The notes beneath the pieces are model-generated. The model was given only the letters and a program-made list of their open reading frames with translations. It did no database searches and had not been told where the DNA came from. 64,000 nt of DNA, from contig NZ_JACAFQ010000017.1 in NCBI RefSeq assembly GCF_015354575.1, positions 83,335 through 147,334 of the forward strand, in the 5' to 3' direction. Below are positions 8,806-16,388 of this stretch, piece after piece. Position numbers and translations under genes: made by a program. Within the stretch, counting starts at the first letter, position 1. Each line of letters starts with the position of its first letter. This DNA comes from Pseudomonas sp. UFMG81. Its GTDB lineage: Bacteria > Pseudomonadota > Gammaproteobacteria > Pseudomonadales > Pseudomonadaceae.

Positions 8806-9333
8806 TCATTTGGCCGTCCAGAACACATAGTCGGCCTGGTACTTGACGATCTGCTGCGCGCCCTTGTTCTGTGCCGTGCAGTCGCTCGTCGGCGCCACGC
8901 CGCCGCGGGTGGCCAGGCGCTGGATATAGCTGACGCCCTGCATGGCGCCCTGCCCTTCGGCTGGGTTGGCCTTGACCAGCTGGTAGGGCAAGTCGCCCTT
9001 GGCTGCCGGGGCCACCGCCAGCTGGGTGCCGGTCACTGTCGAGCCATCCTTGGCCTGCCAGGTGGCTGGCGGGCCGAAGTACTGGCCCACCGGCTTGCCG
9101 GCACGGTCGTTGAGCACCGCCTTGGGGCCGACGAAGGTCCATTCGGTCTGGCCGGGGGCGTTGGCCTTGTCGCGGCACGCGTAGGTGATCTCGCCGACGC
9201 CGACGGTTTCGAGCATGACCGTGTGGCCATCGGGGACCTTGACGGCATCCGGCAGCGTGGACTGGGCGTGGGCAGGCTGCAATACCAGGGCGAGGCCGCA
9301 GGCGAGCAGGCAGGCGGTGGACTTGATGTTCAT
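8806..9333 (-). CDS. Secreted DUF3455 protein
   Basis: A 175-residue protein with a Sec signal peptide (MNIKSTACLLACGLALVLQP, cleavage after AHA-Q near 23). The mature part fits DUF3455: ITYACRD, a WTFVGPKA strand, PPATWQAKDGS and a C-terminal YQADYVFW. Two Cys (in YACRD and TSDCTAQ) could form a disulfide in the periplasm. Function unknown; the family often sits beside ECF sigma/anti-sigma pairs, as here. The ATG at 9333 was chosen because it begins the signal peptide. Confidence 0.85.
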   Translation of the reverse strand: MNIKSTACLLACGLALVLQPAHAQSTLPDAVKVPDGHTVMLETVGVGEITYACRDKANAPGQTEWTFVGPKAVLNDRAGKPVGQYFGPPATWQAKDGSTVTGTQLAVAPAAKGDLPYQLVKANPAEGQGAMQGVSYIQRLATRGGVAPTSDCTAQNKGAQQIVKYQADYVFWTAK

Positions 9334-9637
9334 GGGCAGTGCTCCTGACAGGTCGTTTGGCTGGGCAGCCATTGGCCGCCCATAAGCACTACCCGCCAGC
9401 TGGCAATCTGGATGCACGGCTCGAAAAAAATCACCCGCTCTGGGCGCAGCCCCCGCATCAGGCCACCAAACCTGATTGTTTTGCCCATCTTGATCAAATC
9501 TTGAAAAAGCCTTGAACAGGCCTTGTGAATGCGCCCGTAACCTCTGCTCGTCTGCTCGTTCCAGCGACAGACCGAACCGAACAAGCGCCCTCTCGGCAGC
9601 CGTTTCAACGTCCCCCTGAATCCAAAGGAATACCCGC
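9334..9637. other. 304-bp divergent intergenic region
   Basis: Non-coding spacer between the DUF3455 gene (minus) and the MipA gene (plus). It should carry both promoters. An AT-rich patch with a T/A run is at 9424-9431. No reliable protein frame, RNA or strong inverted repeat was seen. An ECF-type -35/-10 could not be assigned with confidence. Confidence 0.6.
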
Positions 9638-10450
9638 GTGCGCGTCATCAATGGACTAAATAAAGGCCTGGTCTTTCCCCTGACTCTCACCGCCGCTCTG
9701 GTGCACGCTGAAGAACAGCGATCCGATGATGGCGACATCTGGGGTGATACCACCCACGTCAACCTGGGGCTGGGTGCCACCTATGGCCCACGCTACCTGG
9801 GTTCGGAAAACTCCACCGCGGCGGCCATGCCGATGCTGCGCATCGAACGCGGCATCTTTTTCCTGGACGTCAAGGACGGCCTGGGCCTGCAATGGCAATC
9901 GCCCTCTGGCTTCAGCGCCAGTGCCTCGATCGGCCAGGACGCCGGCCGCGCCGACGGCGACAGCAGCTACCGCACAGGCTCGGACAAACTGAAAGGCATG
10001 GGCGAGATCGGCGGTGCCACCGTGCTCAACCTGCACGCCGCACAGCAGCTCACCACCTGGCTGGCGGTCAGGGCCAGGGCCGAGCTGCGCATGGGTGGCG
10101 AACAGCGTGGCGATCAGTACGCCCTGGGCCTGGAGGGCAAACTGCTCGATACCGATCGCGACACGATCACCTGGGGCTTCGATGCGCACGCGGGCAACGC
10201 GCGCTTCAACCAGACCTACTTCGGCGTGACCGACCAGCAGAGCGCCACCTCTCGCTTTACCCGTTACAAGGCCGACCAGGGCATCTACGCCTACTCCTCC
10301 GAGCTGTCCTGGCTGCACGCGTTCGATAAGCACTGGTCGACCGTCGTTGGCATCGAGTTGACCCATTACACCGACCAGGTCCGCGACAGCCCGATCGTTA
10401 CCAAGGACACCACGGCCTTGAGCTATGTCGGTGTAAACTACGCGTTTTGA
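9638..10450 (+). CDS. MipA/OmpV-family outer-membrane protein
   Basis: A 270-residue protein with an N-terminal signal (cleavage near VHA-EE, about 24). Alternating beta-strand composition ends in YVGVNYAF, a C-terminal Phe typical of outer-membrane barrels. The N-terminal NLGLGATYGPRYLGSEN and the later SLSYVG-type strand resemble MipA/OmpV. The start is GTG 9638 with AAAGGAA upstream. The downstream response-regulator/kinase genes on the same strand suggest that this porin-like protein is controlled by them. In other pseudomonads MipA-like proteins have been linked to antibiotic or polymyxin sensing; that role is only inferred here. Confidence 0.85.
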   Translation: MRVINGLNKGLVFPLTLTAALVHAEEQRSDDGDIWGDTTHVNLGLGATYGPRYLGSENSTAAAMPMLRIERGIFFLDVKDGLGLQWQSPSGFSASASIGQDAGRADGDSSYRTGSDKLKGMGEIGGATVLNLHAAQQLTTWLAVRARAELRMGGEQRGDQYALGLEGKLLDTDRDTITWGFDAHAGNARFNQTYFGVTDQQSATSRFTRYKADQGIYAYSSELSWLHAFDKHWSTVVGIELTHYTDQVRDSPIVTKDTTALSYVGVNYAF

Positions 10451-10513
10451 CGGCAGGCCAGCACCTTGCCGTCGCCAGCCGACGCCCCGGCAAGGAATGC
10501 TTTCGAGGCCCGC

Positions 10514-11203
10514 ATGACCAGCAAACTGATCCTCATCGTCGAAGATGACGCCGACAGCGCGAGTATCCTCGAGGCTTACCTGAAACGAGACTGCTTCGAT
10601 GTAGCAATTGCCCGCGACGGCCTGATGGGGGTGGAGCTTCACCACCGGCTCAAACCAGACCTGGTGCTGCTGGACATGATGCTGCCGTTGATGAGCGGGC
10701 CCGAGGTGCTCAAGACCCTGCGCCAGCGTGGCGATACGCCCGTGATCATGGTCACCGCCATCGGCGACGAGCCGGAAAAGCTCGGCGCCCTCAGGTATGG
10801 TGCGGACGACTACGTGGTCAAACCCTGCAACCCGAAAGAGGTCGTCGCCCGCGTCCAGGCGGTGCTGCGTCGGGCCCAACCCAGCGTCAAGGCCGAGGCG
10901 CGCCTGCGTTTCCAGGCCCTGTGGCTGGACCGGGACAGCCGTGCGGTCGGCGTGGTTCAGGCAGATGGCACGGACCTGCCCGTCGAGCTGACGCCAACCG
11001 AGTTCAATTTACTGGCCATCCTCCTGGGCTCGCCACAGAAGGCGTTCAGCCGCGAAGACCTGCTGGCCCGCTGCCTGCCGGATAGCGATGCCCTGACGCG
11101 CGTGGTCGACACGCACATTCACAATGTGCGCCGCAAACTCGAGCCGCATGGGATCAGCAATGTGCTGGTGACGGTCCGCTCGATCGGTTACCGCTTCCAG
11201 TGA
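10514..11203 (+). CDS. OmpR/PhoB-type response regulator
   Basis: A 229-residue regulator. The receiver domain (about 4-118) has the acidic pocket Glu10-Asp11-Asp12, phospho-acceptor Asp54 (VLLDMMLP) and the conserved Lys in DDYVVKP. The C-terminal winged helix (about 130-228) has LTPTEFNLLAILL and VDTHIHNVRRKLEP, typical of the OmpR subgroup. It is 63 bp after the MipA gene, and its stop overlaps the kinase GTG (GTGA). The ATG at 10514 is the natural receiver start. Confidence 0.92.
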   Translation: MTSKLILIVEDDADSASILEAYLKRDCFDVAIARDGLMGVELHHRLKPDLVLLDMMLPLMSGPEVLKTLRQRGDTPVIMVTAIGDEPEKLGALRYGADDYVVKPCNPKEVVARVQAVLRRAQPSVKAEARLRFQALWLDRDSRAVGVVQADGTDLPVELTPTEFNLLAILLGSPQKAFSREDLLARCLPDSDALTRVVDTHIHNVRRKLEPHGISNVLVTVRSIGYRFQ

Positions 11204-12411
11204 AGGCTGCCATGAAAAAGCCGGTCAGCTTCTGGAAATGGGTCGGTTGGCGCATGGGCATCATCGCCGGCACCGCCGTCGTGTCGATGGCGATGATCAT
11301 GTGGGTCCGCTACCTCTGGTGGCAGCATGAGGTCAACGCCACGATTCCCCAGCAGGTGCGGGAGCAGTTCGCCTCACTCATCGAGCACCCCACCGGCCGG
11401 GAAGCCGAGCTGTGGGCCTACCTCTCGCAGTACTACCACCCAGAAGACATCCGCCCCGGCATCACCGGTGCCGACTGGTGGACCGTGGCGCTGCTGCTCA
11501 CCGCCGCGCTGCCGCTGATGGTCGTCACCGGTTTTTTGCTGGTACGCCCGCTGTCGAGGCGCCTGATCGAAATCGCCGCGGCCGCGCAAAAGGTCGCTGG
11601 CGGCAACCTTCATGTGAACCTGCCTGTCAGCGAGAGCATGCCGCTGGAGATGCAGCGCCTGACCTCTGACTTCAACAGCATGACCCGCCGGCTCAGGCTG
11701 TACGAACAGGAGGTGCAGGCCTCCAGCGCCGTGCTCGCCCACGAACTGCGCACCCCCCTCAATGCCGCCATGGGCCGGGTGAACGGGATGATGGACGCGG
11801 TGTTCCCCACCGATGCGCAGCAACTGGGCCTGGTGCTGCATCAACTCGAGCACCTGAACCTGCTGGTCGATGACTTGCTCTTGCTGTCCCTGGCCCAGGC
11901 GGGGCAATTACCCCTGAGCAAAACCCCGTTCAGCCTCTGGCAGCTGCTGCAAGAGCGCATCGATTGGTTCAGGCCACAACTGGCCGGTGCTGGACGTGAG
12001 GTCAGGGTGAGCGAGCTGCCAGCGGAACCGGTCAGCGCTGACCGGAATCGCATCGGCCAGCTGATCAACATCCTGCTGGACAACTACCTGCGTTACGCCT
12101 CGGCGGGCGGCGACCTGGAGATTCATGGGTTCGTGGATCCGCAACGCATCGGCCTGGTCTTCAGTGATCGCGGTCCGGGGTTGTCCGAGGAGTCGCTGCA
12201 GCGCGTGTTTCAGCGCTTCTGGCGGCAAGAGCCGTCACGTAGCCGCCACGCGGGCGGGAGCGGGCTGGGGCTTTCCATCGCACAGGCCATCTGCACCGCC
12301 CATGGCGGCGAGATCACCGCACGGCGTGGCGCGCAGGGCGGGATGATGTTCGAAGTCAGCCTGCCCCGCGTGCTCCCGTCCATGGCTGAAGCACGCGCGC
12401 GCGTCGGCTAG
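11200..12411 (+). CDS. Membrane sensor histidine kinase
   Basis: A 403-residue kinase. Membrane helices at about 17-38 and 94-116 enclose a short periplasmic loop of roughly 55 residues. HAMP covers 117-170. HisKA has His181 (AHELRTPLNA). The ATPase has an N box (NILLDNYLRYA), G1 (DRGPGLSEE) and G2 (GGSGLGLSIAQ). The GTG start overlaps the regulator stop as GTGA; an in-frame ATG 12 bases later is possible. The gene forms a MipA-RR-HK unit, so the kinase probably senses an envelope stress and adjusts the outer-membrane protein. Confidence 0.9.
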   Translation: MKAAMKKPVSFWKWVGWRMGIIAGTAVVSMAMIMWVRYLWWQHEVNATIPQQVREQFASLIEHPTGREAELWAYLSQYYHPEDIRPGITGADWWTVALLLTAALPLMVVTGFLLVRPLSRRLIEIAAAAQKVAGGNLHVNLPVSESMPLEMQRLTSDFNSMTRRLRLYEQEVQASSAVLAHELRTPLNAAMGRVNGMMDAVFPTDAQQLGLVLHQLEHLNLLVDDLLLLSLAQAGQLPLSKTPFSLWQLLQERIDWFRPQLAGAGREVRVSELPAEPVSADRNRIGQLINILLDNYLRYASAGGDLEIHGFVDPQRIGLVFSDRGPGLSEESLQRVFQRFWRQEPSRSRHAGGSGLGLSIAQAICTAHGGEITARRGAQGGMMFEVSLPRVLPSMAEARARVG

Positions 12412-12428
12412 GTTCGCAGACTGCCTCT

Positions 12429-12893
12429 TCAGGGCGCGCCATGAAGGTACGGGTGCAGGTCGTGGCGAGCCTGTTCGTCAAGCAGGCCAACCGTTACCTT
12501 GATGCCGGCTTTGCGCAGGATCTCGATACCTGCGCCGGCGTTGCGGGGGTCGGGGTCGAGCATCGCCACATGCACGTGTGCGATGCCCGCGCTTACCAAG
12601 GCCAAGGCGCATGAAGGTGTGCGGCCTGCAAACGAACAAGGCTCCAGCGTCACATAAGCCGTCAGGCTATCGAGGCCGGCCTGCAGTTGTGCAAGGGCCA
12701 TTGCCTCTGCATGGTGCTGCCCAGGTGACTGGGTGAAACCGCTGGCAACGACCATCCCCTTGTGCACGATCACACAGCCCACCGGTGGGTTGGGCAGACA
12801 GCTCGGCAGCGCCTGCCTGCCTTGGGCCAGTGCCAGGCCCATGAACACATTGTCCGTGGCATCGAACCGGTGAATGTCGCCAGTCAATGGCAT
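12429..12893 (-). CDS. Stand-alone CMP/dCMP-type deaminase (RibD N-domain-like)
   Basis: A 154-residue zinc deaminase. The catalytic motif HAEAMAL holds the zinc His and the proton-shuttle Glu; the second motif PCSFAGRTPSC holds the two zinc Cys. NPPVGCVIV and the LEPCS block resemble the pyrimidine deaminase domain of RibD, but the reductase domain is absent and the protein ends shortly after the fold. It may deaminate a pyrimidine or an N-containing heterocycle, and is not necessarily a riboflavin enzyme. The ATG at 12893 was chosen because upstream codons do not match the family. The gene is convergent with the kinase, 17 bp apart. Confidence 0.8.
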   Translation of the reverse strand: MPLTGDIHRFDATDNVFMGLALAQGRQALPSCLPNPPVGCVIVHKGMVVASGFTQSPGQHHAEAMALAQLQAGLDSLTAYVTLEPCSFAGRTPSCALALVSAGIAHVHVAMLDPDPRNAGAGIEILRKAGIKVTVGLLDEQARHDLHPYLHGAP

Positions 12894-13020
12894 GCCTGAA
12901 TCCTTGCTGATGAAATGTGCGGTGATGATACATGGGCCACGTTGCGCCCTGCGCAAGGGCGGCGCATCGCGGCTCAGGTCAATGCCATTGCGCCCCACCC
13001 GGGCGCAATGGCCTGCCGCT

Positions 13021-14379
13021 TTACTCGCCGAGCACCAACTGGCGGGCCAGCTGGTTGTGCCGTTCCAGCACCAGAGGCAGGTCCACAGTGGTGATGCGGC
13101 CTTTCTCGACCACCACCTTGCCGTTGATCACGCTGGTGTCGACATGGGTAGGGGTGCAGAACACCAGGGCCGCCAGCGGGTCGTGCAGGGCGCCGGCGTA
13201 AGCCACATGGCCCAGGTCGAAGGCAACGAAGTCGGCGACCATGCCCGGGGCCAAGGCGCCGATGTCATTGCGGTTGAGCACCTTGGCACCGCCGAGGGTG
13301 GCGATTTCCAGCGCCTCGCGGGCGGTCATCGCATCGGGGCCGAAACCGACCCGTTGCAGCAGCAGCGCCTGGCGCACCTCACCGATCATGCTGGCGCCGT
13401 CGTTGGAGGCCGAGCCATCCACGCCCAAGCCCACCGGCACGCCGTGGTCACGCATCTTGCGGATCGGCGCTATGCCCGAGGCCAGGCGCATGTTCGAGCA
13501 GGGGCAGTGGGCCACGCCGGTGCCGGTGCGGGCGAACAGTTCGATACCGTGCTGGTCGAGCTGCACACAGTGGGCATGCCATACGTCATGCCCGACCCAG
13601 CCCAGGTCCTCGGCGTACTCGGCTGGGGTCATGCCGAACTTCTCGCGGCTGTAGGCGATATCGTTGACGTTCTCGGCCAGGTGGGTGTGCAGCGACACGC
13701 CATGTTCGCGCGCCAGCACCGCGGCTTCGCGCATCAGGTCGCGGCTCACCGAGAACGGCGAGCACGGCGCCACCACCACCCGCAGCATCGAACCATGGCT
13801 GGCGTCGTGGTAGTCCTCGATCAAGCGCTGCGACTCCTTGAGGATGTCGCTCTCCTTCTCCACCACCGAATCCGGTGGCAAGCCGCCCTGGCTACGGCCC
13901 ACGCTCATGCTGCCGCGCGCGGCGTGGAAACGCATGCCGATCTCGCCGGCGGCATGAATGCTGTCGTCAAGCTTGCAGCCGTTGGGGTAGATGTACAGGT
14001 GGTCGCTGGAGGTGGTGCAGCCGGACAGGATCAGCTCGGCCATCGCGGTCTGGGTCGATACCGCGATCATCTCGGGGGTCAACCGCGCCCAGATCGGGTA
14101 CAGGTTGGTCAGCCAATTGAACAGCTCGCCGTCCTGGGCTGCCGGCACCACGCGGGTGAGGCTCTGGTACATGTGGTGGTGGGTGTTGACCAGGCCGGGG
14201 ATGACCACCTTGCCGGTCATGTCCAGGACCACGTCGGCGGTCTGTGGCAGGGTGTCGCTGGGGCCGACCTGCTTGATGATGTTGTCTTCGATATACAGGC
14301 CGCCGCGTTTGATCTCGCGGCGCTCGCCGTCCATGGTCACCAGCAGTTCGGCGTTCTTGACCAGCAATGTCTTGGGCAT
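13021..14379 (-). CDS. 8-oxoguanine deaminase-like amidohydrolase
   Basis: A 452-residue amidohydrolase of the guanine/SAH deaminase branch. Metal-binding NTHHHMYQ near residue 66, then SLHTHLAEN and HAHCVQLD, and GLGVDGSASND with the catalytic Asp, are all in order. LVKNAELLVTMDG and GKVVIPGLVNTHHH are typical starts. The overall match is best to the Pseudomonas enzyme that deaminates 8-oxoguanine to urate (PA0142 type), although isoxanthopterin or related pterin substrates are possible. It acts in purine salvage or detoxification in the cytosol. No purine-catabolic neighbour is present. ATG 14379 is preceded by GGGGAGAGG. Confidence 0.82.
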   Translation of the reverse strand: MPKTLLVKNAELLVTMDGERREIKRGGLYIEDNIIKQVGPSDTLPQTADVVLDMTGKVVIPGLVNTHHHMYQSLTRVVPAAQDGELFNWLTNLYPIWARLTPEMIAVSTQTAMAELILSGCTTSSDHLYIYPNGCKLDDSIHAAGEIGMRFHAARGSMSVGRSQGGLPPDSVVEKESDILKESQRLIEDYHDASHGSMLRVVVAPCSPFSVSRDLMREAAVLAREHGVSLHTHLAENVNDIAYSREKFGMTPAEYAEDLGWVGHDVWHAHCVQLDQHGIELFARTGTGVAHCPCSNMRLASGIAPIRKMRDHGVPVGLGVDGSASNDGASMIGEVRQALLLQRVGFGPDAMTAREALEIATLGGAKVLNRNDIGALAPGMVADFVAFDLGHVAYAGALHDPLAALVFCTPTHVDTSVINGKVVVEKGRITTVDLPLVLERHNQLARQLVLGE

Positions 14380-14869
14380 GGGTGTTCCTCTCCCCGCTTG
14401 GGGTTTGCGTTCAACTTGAGGGTTGCACAGGCCGCCGGTTTCGCCAGGGGCGATGCGGTCGAGCGACCAGGCGGATGAATTCAGTGTGTCTGTGCAGCCA
14501 GGCGATACCGCGCACCGGGTGAACCCAGTCGGCGCAAGGCACGGGCCAAGGGCGGCGAAAGGCTCCGACGGGTGTCAGGGGGTAACGGCAGGGAGGCGGA
14601 TCCGTCGTTCGTGGGTACGCGCAGTGGTGTATCGGCGTTGAACGGGTTGGGCGCATATCGCTCGATGGGGTCGAGCCGCTGTGGGTGTAGCATGGTGTTG
14701 GACCGTCGCAATACGCATCGGCGAGTGCCGCTGTCGTAGGCGCGGAACAATGTAAGCAGAATTGCAGATTCCTGTATACAAAAAACACTCAAATGGTGGC
14801 GCTGCGGTGGTATCTATACAACGAAACCTAACACCGTGGTCAGGTTTTTTCATCGTTATGGAGAATGTC
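14380..14869. other. 490-bp intergenic region upstream of the molbindin gene
   Basis: Divergent spacer between the deaminase gene (minus) and the molbindin gene (plus). No convincing gene was seen: short minus-strand frames across it lack a ribosome site and family features. Near 14820-14850 the imperfect palindrome ACCTAACACC/GGTCAGGT is followed by a T run, 25 bp before the molbindin start. It could be a regulatory hairpin or operator. Confidence 0.5.
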
Positions 14870-15298
14870 ATGAAAGTCAGTGCCCGCAACGTCTTCAAAG
14901 GCAAGGTGCGCGATGTGCAGCCCGGTGCCGTCAACAGCGAGGTCACCCTCGAGCTGGCCGGCGGCGAAACGCTGGTGGCGGTGGTCACCGTGCAGAGCGT
15001 CAGCAGCCTGGGGCTCAAGCCCGGCGCCGAAGCGCTGGCCTTGATCAAGGCGCCCTGGGTGATGCTGATGACTGAAGCCAGCGATATTCGCCTGTCTGCT
15101 CGCAACTGCCTGAACGGCAAGGTGGTGAAGGTCACCGAGGGTGCGGTCAACGCCGAAGTGACCCTGGAGCTCGCCGGTGGCACCCAGGTCTACGCCATCG
15201 TCACCCGCGATGCCGTGCAGGAGCTGGGCCTGGCCCCCGGCGTCAGCGCCACCGCGGTGATCAAAGCCTCGCACATCATCCTCGGCGTACCCGCCTGA
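14870..15298 (+). CDS. Di-Mop molybdate-binding protein (molbindin)
   Basis: A 142-residue cytoplasmic protein made of two Mop/TOBE repeats, about 1-68 and 72-140. Each begins with SARN, continues GKV..V..GAVN.EVTLELAGG, and ends in ALIKA or AVIKA, so the halves are an internal duplication. Such proteins bind molybdate or tungstate oxyanions at subunit interfaces and buffer them. The ATG at 14870 follows GGAGAATGTC. An in-frame ATG 12 bases upstream is less well placed. No mod transport genes are adjacent. Confidence 0.9.
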   Translation: MKVSARNVFKGKVRDVQPGAVNSEVTLELAGGETLVAVVTVQSVSSLGLKPGAEALALIKAPWVMLMTEASDIRLSARNCLNGKVVKVTEGAVNAEVTLELAGGTQVYAIVTRDAVQELGLAPGVSATAVIKASHIILGVPA

Positions 15299-15303
15299 TG
15301 ATC

Positions 15304-15335
15304 CAGGCCAGGGTACCTACGAGTGTCCTGGCCTG
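15304..15335 (+). terminator. Stem-loop after the molbindin gene
   Basis: Perfect 9-bp stem CAGGCCAGG/CCTGGCCTG around a 14-base loop, 6 bp after the molbindin stop. There is no T run, so it is either a weak terminator or an RNA-stabilising hairpin. Confidence 0.5.
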
Positions 15336-15514
15336 TCCCGCCCTGCACGCCCCCATCGTGAACGTCACGCACGTGCGCACGCCCGTCCATTTCCTCCACC
15401 GCTACTGGTGACAGCCGCTAACCACTGTGTATGCTGGCTGGCGCCGCGAACCGTTGCCTGGCACCCCCGCCGCAGCCCTCGCGACCGAGCCCACCGTAGC
15501 GGACTCCCCGACCC

Positions 15515-16378
15515 ATGCCCGTTGACCTTCAAGCGCTCTACCCCAAGCTGATCCAGCTGATGCTGGACACCGTGTTCGTGGTCGACCGGGACAACACCAT
15601 CGTTTTCGTCAGCAACGCCTGCGAAGCCTTGCTCGGCTACCGCGCCGACGAACTCACCGGCACCCCGATCACCCGCTACATGCACCCGGACGACCTGGAA
15701 GCGACCCGGGCCTCGATCATCCGCATCATGAACGGCCATGCCCATTTCGATTTTCGCAACCGCTACATCCGCAAGGATGGCGGTGTGGTGCACATTCTCT
15801 GGGCGGCGTTCTGGTCCGACGAAGTCGGCGCGCGGATTGGCGTGGCACGCAATATTACCGCCCTCGCCCACGCCGAGCAGGAGCTGCGCTACCTCGCCCA
15901 TCACGACCCGTTGACCAAGCTGTACAACCGTTCGCTGTTCAACGACCGCCTGCAATCGGCACTGGATGCGGCCCGACGCGACGGTCGCCAGCTGGCGCTG
16001 CTGTTCCTGGACATCAATGACTTCAAGGGCATCAACGATATGCACGGGCACGCGGCGGGCGACCGGGTGCTGTGCACGGTGGCCCGGCGCCTGCAAGGCT
16101 GCGTGGATGGCAGTGACACGGTGGCGCGCATGGGCGGCGACGAGTTCACCGTGCTGCTGCCGGATATCGCCTCGCCCGCCGCCGTCGCGGAAAAGATCGC
16201 GCAGATCCTCGCGGCCATGGCCGAACCACTGGGCCCGGAGCTCGACGGCATCGGCATGCCCAGCTGCAGCATCGGCGTGGCCTGCTACCCCGCCGACGGC
16301 AGCGACGCCGACGCCCTGCTCAGCCATGCCGACGACGCGATGTACCGCAACAAGCGCCATCGCCGCGCAATGGGCTGA
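15515..16378 (+). CDS. PAS-GGDEF diguanylate cyclase
   Basis: A 287-residue soluble protein. A PAS domain (about 10-118) carries ALLGYRADELTG and RYIRKDGGVVHI with a PAC-like end. The GGDEF domain (about 125-285) begins LAHHDPLTKLYNR and has the intact active-site GGDEF at 207-211. The position of the allosteric I-site (RxxD) reads DGSD, so product inhibition is probably lost. It should make cyclic di-GMP in response to a ligand or redox cue at the PAS domain. Monocistronic; convergent with mqo, 10 bp apart. Confidence 0.9.
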   Translation: MPVDLQALYPKLIQLMLDTVFVVDRDNTIVFVSNACEALLGYRADELTGTPITRYMHPDDLEATRASIIRIMNGHAHFDFRNRYIRKDGGVVHILWAAFWSDEVGARIGVARNITALAHAEQELRYLAHHDPLTKLYNRSLFNDRLQSALDAARRDGRQLALLFLDINDFKGINDMHGHAAGDRVLCTVARRLQGCVDGSDTVARMGGDEFTVLLPDIASPAAVAEKIAQILAAMAEPLGPELDGIGMPSCSIGVACYPADGSDADALLSHADDAMYRNKRHRRAMG

Positions 16379-16388
16379 GCAGCCGGCA

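Noticed and set aside
14411..14792. Minus-strand frames in the 14.4-14.8 kb gap
   Set aside because: Overlapping frames with no shared start signal, motif or plausible composition.
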